This document shows, in pieces, positions 40,701 through 50,856 of a stretch of 64,000 bases of DNA (its first letter is position 1; each line of letters begins with the position of its first letter). The notes beneath the pieces are model-generated. The model was not told the origin of the DNA. It saw nothing but the letters and a program-made list of their open reading frames with translations, and made no database searches. The position numbers and the translations under genes were made by a program. Source of the stretch: Eubacteriaceae bacterium (lineage in GTDB: Bacteria; Bacillota; Clostridia; Peptostreptococcales; Anaerovoracaceae). The DNA is taken from the NCBI GenBank assembly GCA_902362805.1, contig CABIXY010000001.1:248001-312000 (forward strand). Direction: 5' to 3'.

Positions 40701-43151
40701 ATGGAACGCAAGCATATCGTAAAACTGCACATCATGTTGACGGCGCTGACTTTGGCAATCCTTCTGCTTCCAATGGAAAAAGGGGTATTCTTTGGTTCTG
40801 AGGGGGATTGGTACAGCCAGCACGTGGGAGCCGCTGAAAATCTCAGGCAGACCATGCTCAGTACGGGTTCCTTGTTTCCGCAGTTTTCTACTGGCGGAGG
40901 AGGCTGCAACATCTACGACCTGGCGTATTACGGACTGCTCAGACCCGATGTGCTCTTCTCTTGCCTGGTGCCAGACCTGGAAATGAAATACATCATAGCC
41001 GGTTATGGGATCTTGGGGGTCTTAGCCAGCATCAATCTGTGTTTCTTCTGGCTTCGGCGGCAGAACCTCAACAAATGGTCTGCCTTTGGGGGAAGCGTGC
41101 TGATGGCGGCTGCCACTTGCTTCTTTCATGCACATCACCAGATCATATTTGTGAATTACATGCCGTTTCTGATACTTGCCCTTTTAGGGATTGATAGACT
41201 TTTAGAAAAAGGGAAGATTTTGCTCATGGCCGTCTCCCTCTTTCTGATCTACATGCACAGCTTTTTCTACGCCTTTGTCTGCTTAGTAGTCTGTCTCATC
41301 TACTATCTATACAAAAGCGACTGGAGACCGGAGTTGCGCACCTTTGGCAAAGCGATTTTCGCAGTGTTCCTCTCCATCGGAATGGCGGCGGTGCTTCTGC
41401 TGCCCACGGGGCTCAACATCCTGTCTACCTCAAAGGATGCCGGCGGCTTTATGTCCCAGCCTATGGACGCGGTGGACCTGAAGCTGGGGGGACTCCTGTA
41501 CTATCCTTACGGATGCGGGATGACTATGTTGGCGCTGTATTGCCTGCTTCTCTCACTGACAAAGAAGAAAAAGCGAATCTTGGCTATCATGCTGTTGGCC
41601 TGTGCTCTGATTCCGGCAGTCTCCCTGGTGTTCAACGGATTCCTCTATCCGAGGGCAAAAATCCTGATTCCTTTTGTGCCCCTCATTGTGCTGCTTTGCG
41701 CGGACACGCTGCAGGAGCTTTCTGAGAGGAAACAAAAGTGGTTCCTCATACCAGCGTTGCTCTGCTTTCTGCCAGCGGCATTTTCTCCTTGGCAGGAGTT
41801 GATGCTCATGGATGCCTGTATTTTGCTGGTCTGGGTCTTGCTGCAGAAGTTCCTGCTCAAATCTGTCAGGAGCAGGCAGGGGGCTTTTGCTCTGATTCTC
41901 CTGGTTCCCATCATCGTCAGTGTGGGCGTCAACAAAGAGGAGGACTATCTACAGGCCGATGACGACCGGCAGAGCCATTTTACTTCTGCGGAGATTCGAG
42001 AGGTGGTCACCGACAGGCGATATCGCTTCGACGTGCTCAGCAACAACTACGTCAACAGCAACACCCTGCCGGGGGACGGCATCAGCAAGACGGCTATGTA
42101 TTCCTCCATCGAAAACAAGCTCTATGCCGATTTCTATTACAATGAGATGCGAAATCCTATCAGCCTGCGGAATCGGGTGGTGCTGATGCCGAACAAAAAT
42201 AGCTATTTCAACTATTTTATGGGTATTCGATATCTTCTGACTGACGTGGACAACCTTCCCTACGGCTACCAGACAGTTCTGCAGAAGGGGAACTATGTCA
42301 TAGCCGAGAATGAAAATGTGCTGCCTATGTGCTACGGAACAGATCAGCTGTTCCAGGAGATCGTTTATGAGGACCTGGCATTTCCTTATAACTTGGAGGT
42401 TCTCTGTTCATCAGCGGTGATACCAGGCAATGGTGATGCCGAAAGAGGATTTATGCCCCATATCAAAGAAGAAACCCCGGAACTGCTCGGGGTGGACAAG
42501 GTGTTTGCCAGTGAGACGGGAGGACTTCTCTCCCTAGATTCTGCCGAGAGTCATACGCTGAAGCTGTCGAAATCTCTGAAGAAAAAGATTTTGATCATCA
42601 GCTTTCAGGTGGAGAGCAAGTCGGGCAGAGAGGTGATCATCGAAGTCAACGGCATGAGGAACAACTTGTCTGCAGAGAGTGCGCCTTATCCCAATGAGAA
42701 TCATACCTTCACCTATGTGCTGCCAGCGGAAGAGAACATGGAGGAATTGGAGCTGGAATTATCGAAAGGAAATTACAACATCAGCGGTTTACAGATCTAT
42801 ACCATGGATGTGCAATATCTGCGGCACGATGGAATCTCCCTGCCGTCCCTGGCGCAAGAAGGGGAGAGAGACGGCAAAACCGTGTTCAAAGGGGACATCG
42901 ATATGAACAAAGATGGGTATTTTATCACCTCCTATCCTTACCGCAAAGGTTATCAGGTCTTCGTGGATGGAAAAGAAGTGAATTACGAAAAGGTAAACAC
43001 TGCCTTTGTCGGGTTTCCATTGTCAAAGGGAAATCATCAAATTGAGATTAATTACTATGCACCGGGATTTAAGGCAGGACTGGCCATCAGTATCCTGTCC
43101 CTGCTGATCCTATGTTTTATCACATTCAGAGAAAGGAAGAAAGCTTTATGA
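40701..43151 (+). CDS. yfhO: YfhO-family membrane glycosyltransferase
   Basis: An 816-residue polytopic protein of the YfhO family (GT-C-like fold). It has about a dozen hydrophobic segments between residues 8 and 420, a last one near 795-812, and a large outside domain (about 425-790). The first outer loop, rich in Gly and aromatic residues near 30-70 (EGDWYSQHVGAAENLRQ), is where the catalytic acidic residues lie in this fold. In Bacillus, YfhO with GtcA and CsbB forms a three-component system that adds sugars to lipoteichoic acid outside the membrane. Its stop overlaps the gtrA-like start (ATGA), and the glycosyltransferase gene follows, so all three parts are present. Confidence 0.85.
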   Translation: MERKHIVKLHIMLTALTLAILLLPMEKGVFFGSEGDWYSQHVGAAENLRQTMLSTGSLFPQFSTGGGGCNIYDLAYYGLLRPDVLFSCLVPDLEMKYIIAGYGILGVLASINLCFFWLRRQNLNKWSAFGGSVLMAAATCFFHAHHQIIFVNYMPFLILALLGIDRLLEKGKILLMAVSLFLIYMHSFFYAFVCLVVCLIYYLYKSDWRPELRTFGKAIFAVFLSIGMAAVLLLPTGLNILSTSKDAGGFMSQPMDAVDLKLGGLLYYPYGCGMTMLALYCLLLSLTKKKKRILAIMLLACALIPAVSLVFNGFLYPRAKILIPFVPLIVLLCADTLQELSERKQKWFLIPALLCFLPAAFSPWQELMLMDACILLVWVLLQKFLLKSVRSRQGAFALILLVPIIVSVGVNKEEDYLQADDDRQSHFTSAEIREVVTDRRYRFDVLSNNYVNSNTLPGDGISKTAMYSSIENKLYADFYYNEMRNPISLRNRVVLMPNKNSYFNYFMGIRYLLTDVDNLPYGYQTVLQKGNYVIAENENVLPMCYGTDQLFQEIVYEDLAFPYNLEVLCSSAVIPGNGDAERGFMPHIKEETPELLGVDKVFASETGGLLSLDSAESHTLKLSKSLKKKILIISFQVESKSGREVIIEVNGMRNNLSAESAPYPNENHTFTYVLPAEENMEELELELSKGNYNISGLQIYTMDVQYLRHDGISLPSLAQEGERDGKTVFKGDIDMNKDGYFITSYPYRKGYQVFVDGKEVNYEKVNTAFVGFPLSKGNHQIEINYYAPGFKAGLAISILSLLILCFITFRERKKAL

Positions 43152-43546
43152 AAAAATTACAGAACTCAGAGATTTTCCGCTACGTCATGACAGGGGGAAT
43201 GACGACGGTAATCAACTACATCATCTATATCCTGCTGACGGCGTTATCGATAGACTACTTGGTGGCCAACAGCATCGCATGGCTGGGGGCTGTAATCTTT
43301 GCTTATTATGCCAACAGGCACATGGTCTTTCACTCTGAGGGTGATAAAAGACAGGAGTTTATGCAGTTCTTTGGTCTGAGGCTGGCGACGCTGGTAGTAG
43401 AAAATCTGCTCCTCTACCTATTCGTAGGATATGTGGGCGCGGCAGAGCTGCCGTCAAAAGTCATGGTCAGCATCATTACGGTCATACTCAACTACTTTGC
43501 TTGTAAGTACAGCATTTTTAAAGAAGGAGGCGTCTCTCGTGAGTGA
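43148..43546 (+). CDS. gtcA: GtrA/GtcA-family membrane protein (lipid-sugar flippase)
   Basis: A 132-residue protein with four membrane helices (about 10-32, 38-58, 75-97 and 102-122), the GtrA fold. It starts MKKLQNSEIFRYVMTGGMTT. GtrA-like proteins are thought to flip undecaprenyl-phosphate-linked monosaccharides to the outer face. The ATG at 43148 overlaps the yfhO stop by 4 bases, and GAAAGGAAG precedes it. It overlaps the next gene by 8 bases. The translational coupling supports a three-protein complex or pathway. Confidence 0.88.
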   Translation: MKKLQNSEIFRYVMTGGMTTVINYIIYILLTALSIDYLVANSIAWLGAVIFAYYANRHMVFHSEGDKRQEFMQFFGLRLATLVVENLLLYLFVGYVGAAELPSKVMVSIITVILNYFACKYSIFKEGGVSRE

Positions 43547-44480
43547 AAGAAAAGATAAGATCAGCATCATCGTACCCTGCTATAATGAAGAGGAGTCACT
43601 GCCGATGTTTTACATGGAAACGACAAAGGTACTGCTGAATATGAAAGAGGTAGATTATGAGTTTGTCTTTGTTAACGACGGAAGCAGTGATAAGACCCTG
43701 GAGATTATGAAAAAGCTTCACGAGGGGGATGCCCATTGCCGGTATGTGGGATTTTCCAGAAACTTTGGAAAAGAAGCGGGCATGTATGCGGGATTAGCCG
43801 AGGCAGAAGGGGATTATTGCGTGATTATGGATGCAGACCTGCAGCACCCGCCGACCTTACTTCCGGAAATGTACAAAGTGGTCAGTGAAGAGGGATATGA
43901 CTGCTGCGGGGGACTGCGGCAGGGGCGTGAAGGGGACAGCGCCTTGCGCGGCATCTTTTCCAGGGCGTTTTATAAGATCAGCAAAGGGCTGACCCACATG
44001 GAAATGTCAGACGGTCACGGGGATTTTCGCATGATGGCAAGACCTATGGTGGACGCCATTCTCAATATGAAAGAATATAACCGTTACATGAAAGGGCTCT
44101 TTTCTTTCGTCGGCTTTGATACCAAGTGGATTCCATATGAAAGTGTAGAGCGTGCCTGCGGTGAGACGAAGTGGAGTTTTAAGAGCCTGTTCGCTTACGC
44201 GTTTGAGGGAATCTTGGCCTTTTCAACAGCACCCTTGAAACTGGCGGGTCTCATAGGGTGCCTGTTGTTTCTGGCCGGGCTGCTGTTTATCGGTGTCAAT
44301 CTGATTCAGAGTATCTGGCTGCCCGGGGCAGTCAGCAGCTTTGATATCATCATTACGGTGGTGCTTATGTTGGGCAGCCTGCAGATGTTGTTCCTCTATA
44401 TTTTAGGTGCTTATCTGTCCAAAGACTATCTGGAGAACAAAAAGCGCCCGCTATATATTGTCAGGGAGAGAAGCCAATAG
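43539..44480 (+). CDS. csbB: Polyprenyl-phosphate glycosyltransferase (CsbB/GtrB-like)
   Basis: A 313-residue GT2 enzyme. The N-terminal catalytic domain starts [15 protein letters not shown], with VNDGSSDKT near residue 45, DADLQHPP near 98 and a GDFRMM motif near 160. Two C-terminal membrane helices (about 228-252 and 265-290) anchor it. It transfers a sugar from a nucleotide sugar to undecaprenyl phosphate at the inner face, providing the donor for YfhO. The GTG at 43539 has AGGAGG upstream and overlaps the gtcA-like gene. The 3' end overlaps the convergent YyaL-like gene by 30 bases. Confidence 0.88.
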   Translation: MSERKDKISIIVPCYNEEESLPMFYMETTKVLLNMKEVDYEFVFVNDGSSDKTLEIMKKLHEGDAHCRYVGFSRNFGKEAGMYAGLAEAEGDYCVIMDADLQHPPTLLPEMYKVVSEEGYDCCGGLRQGREGDSALRGIFSRAFYKISKGLTHMEMSDGHGDFRMMARPMVDAILNMKEYNRYMKGLFSFVGFDTKWIPYESVERACGETKWSFKSLFAYAFEGILAFSTAPLKLAGLIGCLLFLAGLLFIGVNLIQSIWLPGAVSSFDIIITVVLMLGSLQMLFLYILGAYLSKDYLENKKRPLYIVRERSQ

Positions 44481-46454
44481 GTTTTTTAATTCTTCAAGAG
44501 ATTTGACTGGCTCGTGACAAGTCTGTCCCTGACAGAGATAATATTCGGCTCCACTGAAGGGGATGGGATAGTTTTTTAGGAATGGCGCGATTTCCTCTAT
44601 GGAAGTCGCGTCTTCTTCTGTCTTGACCAGAATATCCATCTCGAACTGCCAGAGATCCTGTAGGTCGAAGGCGGAAGAACCGCTGCAGACGCAGATTAAT
44701 TGCCCATTATCGGCCAGTTCTTCGGTCATCTGCCAGAGAAAGAAACTGTGACCGGCAGGATATTGTTCCGCCTCACCCATTAGAAAGTTCGCCTGTTTTT
44801 CGAAAGCCTGCTTCCAAGCTTGCTCTCCAGTAAGGAAGGCCAGTGCGTTCATGACCAGAGCGGCTACAGAATTACCAGATGGAAGGGCGCCGTCGTAAGT
44901 CTCTTTCGGACGCATGAAGAGCTGTTCACTATCATTGGCATAGAGATAACAGCCGCCTTTTTCTCTATCAAAAAACAAGTCCATGATTTGATTGGACATC
45001 TTGACGGCCTTCTGGAGATAAGAGGGATCAAAGGTGCTTCTGTAGCATTCAATCAGTCCCCAGGCCAGATAAGCGTAGTCTTCCAAGGTTCCTGGGAAAG
45101 CGGCTTCGCCCTCTCTGAATCGGGCAAGAAGGCGGTTTTCGCCAGTGCGGAGCTGTTCCCATAGGAAATCGACTGCATTCAGCGCTGCAGACAGATAATC
45201 TCTGCGATCCAGCAGACGGGCTGCTTTTGCCAGGCTCGCAATCATCAGCCCATTCCAGCTGGTAAGAATTTTATCATCTCTGTGAAGTGGGGTTCGCTGC
45301 ATCCGATAGCGGTATAGCTTCAACAGCATATACTCCTCAGGCATTTCCCCATACACTGGATTTTTGATGAGATTGGGAATCCCTTTGCCCTCAAAATTGC
45401 CTTCTTCGGTAATATCATAACGCCGACAGAATTCTGCACCGGCTTTTTGACCCAAGACTTCCCGTACTTCCTGTGGTCTGAACAGATAGAACTTCCCTTC
45501 TACGCCGTCACTGTCCGCATCCTGACTACAGTAAAACGCACCCTCACTGTCTGTTAATTCCCGCAGTACATAGCGCACCGTCTTTTCTGCAATGTCTCTG
45601 TATATTGTTTTGCCGGTTTCTTTGTAAGCCTGGCTATAGGAGAGAATTAACAGGGCGTTGTCATAGAGCATCTTCTCAAAGTGAGGAACCAGCCACTTGT
45701 CATCGGTGGAATAACGGCAGAATCCGCCGCCGATGTGATCAAAGATGCCGCCCCGATACATCTGGACCAGTGTCTTTTCTGCCATGGAAAGAGGGGCCTC
45801 CTGTTTTTGTGCCATGAGGAATAATAGGTTATGGGGTGATGGGAATTTGGGGCTTTGCCCGAACCCTCCGTACTCGGGGTCAAAACTCTGCCTAAATGAT
45901 TTCAGCGCTTCTGTTATTAATTGCTTTGGATTTATGTTGTCGCAGCCGCCTTGCTGCGTCCGTTCATTGAGAAAATTTATAATCTCATCGCTTTGACGTA
46001 GCAGCTGTGTTCTGTCCTGCTTCCACTTTGAAGATACTGCCGTGAGCAACTCTATTAGGCCTAAATGGCCGTATTGGCTTCTCTTTGGCAGATAGGTAGC
46101 CGCAAAAAAAGGTTTTTTATCCGGGGTCATGATGATGGTCAAAGGCCAGCCGCCGGAACCTGTTACAGCTTGACAAAACGCCATATAAACGGCATCTATG
46201 TCTGGGCGTTCCTCCCTGTCGACTTTGACAGCGACGTAGTTTTTGTTAATCAGTGCGGCGGCTTCTGCATCTTCAAAAGATTCGTGCGCCATAACGTGGC
46301 ACCAATGGCAGACGGAATAACCGATACTTAAAAAGATCGGAACGTCTCTTTTGGCGGCCTCCCTGAATGCTTCCTCGCACCATGGATACCAGTCCACGGG
46401 ATTGTCCGCGTGTTGCAGAAGGTAAGGTGATTTTTCCCGTTCTAATCGATTCAT
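44451..46454 (-). CDS. yyaL: YyaL/SSP411-like protein with thioredoxin domain (DUF255)
   Basis: A 667-residue protein of the DUF255/SSP411 family. The N-terminal thioredoxin-like domain carries [13 protein letters not shown] near residue 14 and SVCHWCHVM (CxxC) near 45. The rest is a glycosidase-like alpha/alpha-barrel (about 180-560) with [12 protein letters not shown] near 385. The cellular role is unclear; cytoplasmic location is likely because no signal peptide is seen. The ATG at 46454 follows CGGAGGA; an upstream ATG lies before that site. It converges on and overlaps the glycosyltransferase gene. Confidence 0.88.
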   Translation of the reverse strand: MNRLEREKSPYLLQHADNPVDWYPWCEEAFREAAKRDVPIFLSIGYSVCHWCHVMAHESFEDAEAAALINKNYVAVKVDREERPDIDAVYMAFCQAVTGSGGWPLTIIMTPDKKPFFAATYLPKRSQYGHLGLIELLTAVSSKWKQDRTQLLRQSDEIINFLNERTQQGGCDNINPKQLITEALKSFRQSFDPEYGGFGQSPKFPSPHNLLFLMAQKQEAPLSMAEKTLVQMYRGGIFDHIGGGFCRYSTDDKWLVPHFEKMLYDNALLILSYSQAYKETGKTIYRDIAEKTVRYVLRELTDSEGAFYCSQDADSDGVEGKFYLFRPQEVREVLGQKAGAEFCRRYDITEEGNFEGKGIPNLIKNPVYGEMPEEYMLLKLYRYRMQRTPLHRDDKILTSWNGLMIASLAKAARLLDRRDYLSAALNAVDFLWEQLRTGENRLLARFREGEAAFPGTLEDYAYLAWGLIECYRSTFDPSYLQKAVKMSNQIMDLFFDREKGGCYLYANDSEQLFMRPKETYDGALPSGNSVAALVMNALAFLTGEQAWKQAFEKQANFLMGEAEQYPAGHSFFLWQMTEELADNGQLICVCSGSSAFDLQDLWQFEMDILVKTEEDATSIEEIAPFLKNYPIPFSGAEYYLCQGQTCHEPVKSLEELKNLLASLPDNI

Positions 46455-46479
46455 AGATTTTCCTCCGATCATTCCTTTG

Positions 46480-46765
46480 CTAATTAAGGTTTATAACAAA
46501 TAGTATGGACAATTTTGCTGTGTCGGATACTTTTTTAGGAAAAAATATGTTTTGAAGAGCGCGCGGCTGGCGCCCGTTACGCAGAGAAGCGTTCCTGCGG
46601 CGAGTATGCATAACAGAAACAGGGTTTTTGGGCGAATATGCGTAACAGAGGCAGTGACAGAGCATGCAAGAAAACTGGTCGAGCAGGCAGATGGAGCAAA
46701 TCAGCGCCCATTGACTTGGGCAGATTGATGTGCTATCATTAAAATCTGATAAAGGTGGAATGAAA
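46480..46765. other. Gene-free stretch with short direct repeats
   Basis: No coding region is supported. A pair of near-identical 18-base direct repeats (GCGAgTATGCaTAACAGA, variable bases in lower case) occurs at 46600 and 46632, and a related inverted piece (CGTTACGCAGA) lies just upstream at about 46575. The YyaL promoter should be at the left end. Confidence 0.4.
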
Positions 46766-46941
46766 ATGAATAGAATCGTAATAGATGAATTGAAGAGACG
46801 AATCTGCTCTATGCAAATGGTACCGATGAAACATTGTATAGAGCTATAACAGAAAGCATAGGATGCGTTCTAAACCAGCCATGGGCTGGCGAATGTCAGC
46901 AGTCAATTGCAACCAGACAAGTCCAGGCAATTGCTGCATAA
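46766..46941 (+). pseudogene. Frameshifted small gene running into a repeat element
   Basis: A good ribosome site (AAAGGTGG) and ATG begin MNRIVIDELKR. A +1 shift then continues with TNLLYANGTDETLYRAITESIG, which looks like real protein. The frame as it stands stops after 27 codons. After the shift the sequence runs into repeat element copy C and stops at 46941. I do not recognise the family. It is probably a small gene truncated by the repeat and then frameshifted. Confidence 0.45.
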
Positions 46942-47122
46942 GGTCTTTCCTGCAATTCACTACATGAATTGGGGCAAGCAGCATCAAGCATAAATTCTGT
47001 CTTACAAATTGAAGTCCGAGCCCGGTTTGGATAAGCAAACCGTGGCAAATCTCATGTAACGAATTTGCAAATTTTGATTTGCTGAATTCGACTGCCGCTT
47101 TTCGGCGCTGTGGACAGAATGT
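46865..47122. repeat. Dispersed hairpin element, long copy (C)
   Basis: It begins like copy B with a hairpin GCGTTC..CCAGCC-atg-GGCTGG..GAA and ends with GACAGAATGTTAT, which pairs with ATTCTGTC at 46994-47001. Between the shared ends it is longer than copies A and B and contains extra small hairpins (CAATTG..., GCAATTC...GAATTG). Copies A and B may be internal-deletion forms of such an element. Confidence 0.6.
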
Positions 47123-47271
47123 TATGGACGCTTTGTATTTCATCGGGAAATGAGATGAAGACGTATGACAGAATACGTTCATTTTTGATACTCATTTTCC
47201 CGTTGATAAAATCTATGTGGCTGTAGGCAATGTTTTGCTTACAGTTTTTTGTTTGGAAAGGAATTTGTCTT

Positions 47272-48465
47272 ATGAAAAATATAAATTGGAAGATGACGAT
47301 TGCAAAGTTTTTAACTGCGCAGATGATTTCCTTGCTGGGATCGTCATTGGTGCAGTACGCCATTATTTGGCATATCACGCTGTCGACTTCATCAGGAAAA
47401 ATGCTCACGATTTCTACACTATGCGGATTTTTACCGCAGATACTGATTTCTCTCATTGCCGGTGCGTGGATAGACCGATACGACCGCAAGAAACTGATTA
47501 TGGCTGCAGATGCCACTATTGCTCTGTCAACGCTGTTCCTGGCAGTCGCATTTTTGGCAGGATATCGGTTCAACTTTGCGTTGTTCATAGTGCTGGCCAT
47601 TCGCTCTGCTGGCACCGGGATTCAGTCCCCTGCGGTCAATGCGATCATCCCTCAGATTGTTCCCCAAGAGAAACTTCTGAAAATCAATGGCATCAACAGC
47701 ACCCTGTCTTCTCTGATGATGTTCCTGTCTCCGGCAGTCAGCGGAGCAATTATGACCATTGCATCACTGGAAGTGACGCTGTTTATTGACGTAATCACCG
47801 CAATCATTGGCATCAGTATTACTGCTGCAATCTATATCAGACCGTATGAGCGAACAGAAAAGAGCGAAGGATCCAGCCTCAAAGAAATTAGGAAAGGATT
47901 TTCCTATCTGAAAGAAAATCGATTTATCAAAAGGCTGCTCGTTTACCAGCTTCTCATTCTTTTTTTAATCAGCCCCTCTGCGTTTCTGACACCTCTTATG
48001 GTGAGCAGAACCTTTGGACTAGAAGTGTGGCGACTGACTGCCAGTGAAATGACCTATAGCCTGGGAATGGTACTAGGCGGTTTACTGATCACCTCTTGGG
48101 GCGGTTTTCGGAAAAAAATCAATACGACCATGCTTGCAGGCGCAGTTTACGGTGTGCTGATGATTGGCCTGGGGAATGCACCTGGTTTCCTTTGTTACCT
48201 GATGTGTAACACTTTGATTGGCATCACGGCGCCTTGCTATAATGGACCGATTACGGTCACCATTCAAGAGAAAGTAGAGCCTTATATGCAGGGGCGGGTC
48301 TTCAGTTTCATGCAGATTGCGACTTCCTGCGCCTTGCCTTTGGGAATGTTTTTTTTCGGACCGTTGGCAGACTTGATCTCTGTACAGATGCTCCTATCTG
48401 TAGCGGGCTTTTTCGTGGCCGGTCTGACAGCTGCAGTTTGGAAGCAAAAGTATTTTAAAGAATAG
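47272..48465 (+). CDS. MFS transporter (MFS_3 / EntS-like)
   Basis: A 397-residue major-facilitator protein with 12 hydrophobic segments. The loop after TM2 reads GAWIDRYDRKKLIMAADA (about residues 63-80), the MFS signature seen in the multidrug and siderophore exporter branch. The middle charged loop (about 185-215) precedes the second half. Efflux of a drug-like compound or metabolite is likely; no substrate is indicated. The ATG at 47272 follows GAAAGGA. A GC-rich bidirectional terminator follows. The gene is isolated on its strand. Confidence 0.85.
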   Translation: MKNINWKMTIAKFLTAQMISLLGSSLVQYAIIWHITLSTSSGKMLTISTLCGFLPQILISLIAGAWIDRYDRKKLIMAADATIALSTLFLAVAFLAGYRFNFALFIVLAIRSAGTGIQSPAVNAIIPQIVPQEKLLKINGINSTLSSLMMFLSPAVSGAIMTIASLEVTLFIDVITAIIGISITAAIYIRPYERTEKSEGSSLKEIRKGFSYLKENRFIKRLLVYQLLILFLISPSAFLTPLMVSRTFGLEVWRLTASEMTYSLGMVLGGLLITSWGGFRKKINTTMLAGAVYGVLMIGLGNAPGFLCYLMCNTLIGITAPCYNGPITVTIQEKVEPYMQGRVFSFMQIATSCALPLGMFFFGPLADLISVQMLLSVAGFFVAGLTAAVWKQKYFKE

Positions 48466-48474
48466 ATGTATTAA

Positions 48475-48499
48475 AAAGAGGCCGTCTTGCGGCCTCTTT
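48475..48499. terminator. Bidirectional intrinsic terminator
   Basis: AAAGAGGCCG and CGGCCTCTTT form a perfect 10-bp stem with a 5-base loop. It lies between the convergent MFS and NCS2 permease genes. Confidence 0.8.
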
Positions 48500-48514
48500 G
48501 CGTTTGCGTTTTAA

Positions 48515-49885
48515 TTAAGCTGTCTGCTGCATGATAAGTGTGGCGACACGCAGACCGAATAAGATGGCTGCAATCCACATCACAGCAGGAATATCCTTCA
48601 CCTTTCCAGTCAACACTTTCAGGATGACCCATGCCAGAATTCCAAACATGATTCCGTTGGCGATGGAATAAGTGAACGGCATCATGATTAAAGCGAGGAA
48701 TCCGCCAACTACATCAGCGATGTCTCCATCAAAATGCATGTTCCTTACAGCTCCGATCATCAGAAGGCCAACCCATACCAGCGCAGGAGCGGTGGCAAAG
48801 GAAGGGATTGCCAGGAAAATCGGTGAGAAGAACAACGCGACGATGAACAACACGCCGGCAGTCACTGCAGTGAGACCGGTTCTGCCGCCATTAGCGACAC
48901 CGGCACTGGATTCTACATAGCTTGTGACAGTGGATGTACCGATGCATGCACCGACGATCGTACCACAGGCGTCGGCCATCAAAGCCCCTTTTGCTCTAGG
49001 CAGATTTCCATTCTCATCTAAAAGATTTCCCTTTGAGGCAACACCGATCAGCGTACCGACCGTGTCGAACAGATCCACATATAGGAACGAGAAGACGATG
49101 ACGATAAACTGAATGATGTTATCTGCAATCCAGGCAAAGTCAAATTGGAAGAGAGCCGGTTTTGCCGGAATAAAGCTTGCTCCGCTGAAGCTTGGGAAGA
49201 GGGAGTAAACCCCTGCTTCTGGGTTTACCACGTACCAGCCAGTGGCTTCTGCAATCATGCCTAAACCCCAAGTTACCAGGATACCGATCAAGATGTACCC
49301 TTTGATATTGAAATGATATAAGACTGCTACGATGATGAGGCCGATCAGAGCCAGCACAACCTGAGGTGAACTGAAAGAACCCAGGTTTACTAACGTAGAA
49401 GCGTCGCCGATGACGATGCCGGCGCCTTTGAGGCCAATCAGAGTGATGAACAGTCCGATACCTGCAGTGATGGCGTATTTCAGATTGGCAGGCACATCAT
49501 TGACCAGTTTTTCTCTAAAATTGCAGAGTGAAAGGAGTACAAATACGATACCTTCCACTAAGACTGCAGCTAAGGCAATCTTCCAAGGATCCGTTACGCC
49601 TTTTGCGGCCAGGTCGCTGCATACAGTAAAGGCGAAGTATGCGTTCAGTCCCATGCCGGATGCCAGGGCTACCGGATAGTTTGCAAAGAATGCCATAAAT
49701 AGTGAGGCTACGGCGGCAGAGACTGCAGTTGCAGTGAAAACGCCAGCACTGTCCATACCTGCTGCTGCCAGCATACCAGGGTTTACTGCTAAGATGTAAA
49801 CCATGGATAGGAATGTAGTAGCGCCGGCGATGATCTCTGTCTTGACGTCAGTGCCGTGCTCTTTGAGTTTGAATAGTTTCTCCAT
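48515..49885 (-). CDS. NCS2-family purine permease (AzgA/PbuG-like), first copy
   Basis: A 456-residue membrane protein of the AzgA-like branch of NCS2 (hypoxanthine/guanine/adenine permeases). Landmarks are the start MEKLFKLKEHGTDVKTEIIAG, ILAVNPGMLAAAGMD near residue 32, GMGLNAYFAF near 80 and the substrate-site block GTSTVTSYVESSAGVANGGRTGLT near 305. About 13-14 hydrophobic segments are visible. It should import a purine base with a cation. A strong sigma-A promoter lies at 49937-49965. I found no purine riboswitch in the leader. A close paralogue is at 50857-52215. Confidence 0.9.
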   Translation of the reverse strand: MEKLFKLKEHGTDVKTEIIAGATTFLSMVYILAVNPGMLAAAGMDSAGVFTATAVSAAVASLFMAFFANYPVALASGMGLNAYFAFTVCSDLAAKGVTDPWKIALAAVLVEGIVFVLLSLCNFREKLVNDVPANLKYAITAGIGLFITLIGLKGAGIVIGDASTLVNLGSFSSPQVVLALIGLIIVAVLYHFNIKGYILIGILVTWGLGMIAEATGWYVVNPEAGVYSLFPSFSGASFIPAKPALFQFDFAWIADNIIQFIVIVFSFLYVDLFDTVGTLIGVASKGNLLDENGNLPRAKGALMADACGTIVGACIGTSTVTSYVESSAGVANGGRTGLTAVTAGVLFIVALFFSPIFLAIPSFATAPALVWVGLLMIGAVRNMHFDGDIADVVGGFLALIMMPFTYSIANGIMFGILAWVILKVLTGKVKDIPAVMWIAAILFGLRVATLIMQQTA

Positions 49886-49936
49886 GTTAAACAATTCTCC
49901 TTTTATCCTTCATAATGAAATAAAATTACATTTTAT

Positions 49937-49965
49937 ATTATATACGTTAATGGACAAAAGTCCAA
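49937..49965 (-). promoter_or_regulatory. Sigma-A promoter of the first NCS2 permease gene
   Basis: On the minus strand TTGGAC, a 17-base spacer and a perfect TATAAT. The spacer and -35 contain a small stem (GGAC...GTCC). The leader to the ATG is about 45 bases. Confidence 0.75.
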
Positions 49966-50079
49966 GATTTTGTTCAGTTATGTGTCGAAGAATTTTGTTA
50001 AATAGAGGTGATATTGGGGATAATCGGATTAAATGGCGAACATAAAGAGGAGATTGCATATAAAAAGTTCATTTCGCCA

Positions 50080-50108
50080 TTGACAGTTTTCAAAGCGGAA
50101 TATATACT
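50080..50108 (+). promoter_or_regulatory. Sigma-A promoter of the DUF1461 gene
   Basis: TTGACA at 50080-50085, a 17-base spacer and TATACT at 50103-50108. The transcript would start close to the ribosome binding site AAAGGAGC, giving a very short leader before the ATG at 50130. Confidence 0.75.
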
Positions 50109-50129
50109 TTCCTCAAAAGGAGCAAACAG

Positions 50130-50855
50130 ATGAGAGTTTTACATTTTTTATTGGGATTGATTTTTTCGATGAGCATCATCCTGGTACTGCTGGTTACATC
50201 CATAGAAGCAGTGCTGTATTGGTCTCCGGATTATTTTGAACGAGAATATGATAAATACGAGGTGATTGACGAAGTCAATATGGAAATGGACGACCTTCTT
50301 CATGTGACAGACGTGATGATGGATTATCTGAAAGATAAGAGAGAGGATCTTCAGGTGGTCACCAGAGTTGACGGCGCATGGAGGACTTTTTTCAGTCAAA
50401 GGGAATTGGATCATATGGTCGACGTGAAAAATCTGTTTCTCGGCGGACTGGCTTTGCGGCGAATATGCCTGCTGATTGCAGTGTGCAGCGCAGGTCTGCT
50501 GTATCTTCTAAAGGGGCGGTTATCCGCAATTCTTCCCCGCGCCATGTGCACCTGTACAGGGGTGTTTTTCTCTGCGGTCTGCCTGATCGCTGCCGTGGCA
50601 GCGACGGACTTTACAAGAGCATTTACCATCTTTCATGAGATTTTCTTTGATAATGATCTCTGGCTCTTGAACCCCAGGGAGGATCTTCTGATCAATATCG
50701 TTCCCGAACCTTTCTTCGTAGACACGGCTGTCCGCATTGCTGCTGTTTTTGGCGGCAGCGTCCTCCTGATTCTGGCAGTCTGTCTGCTCAGTCTTTATCA
50801 CGGAAAACGGAGGAACCGCCGTCACCAAAATGACCCGATAGGAACAGCAATTTAG
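50130..50855 (+). CDS. DUF1461 / TIGR01906-type integral membrane protein
   Basis: A 241-residue protein with four hydrophobic segments: about 5-25, 112-130, 140-165 and 200-225. The outer loop (about 30-105) contains the family signature YEVIDEVNMEMDDLLHVTDVMMDYLKDKREDLQ (positions about 43-76) and FSQRELDHMVDVK. The function of this family is not established. It stands alone on the plus strand between two leftward purine permeases and ends one base before the stop of the second permease. Confidence 0.82.
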   Translation: MRVLHFLLGLIFSMSIILVLLVTSIEAVLYWSPDYFEREYDKYEVIDEVNMEMDDLLHVTDVMMDYLKDKREDLQVVTRVDGAWRTFFSQRELDHMVDVKNLFLGGLALRRICLLIAVCSAGLLYLLKGRLSAILPRAMCTCTGVFFSAVCLIAAVAATDFTRAFTIFHEIFFDNDLWLLNPREDLLINIVPEPFFVDTAVRIAAVFGGSVLLILAVCLLSLYHGKRRNRRHQNDPIGTAI

Positions 50856-50856
50856 T

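Noticed and set aside
46480..46765. Insertion-sequence remnant
   Set aside because: Direct repeats are present but no transposase piece or terminal inverted repeats were found.
49886..49990. Purine riboswitch before the first NCS2 permease
   Set aside because: The conserved purine aptamer core sequences are absent, and the consensus promoter leaves only a short leader of about 45 bases.
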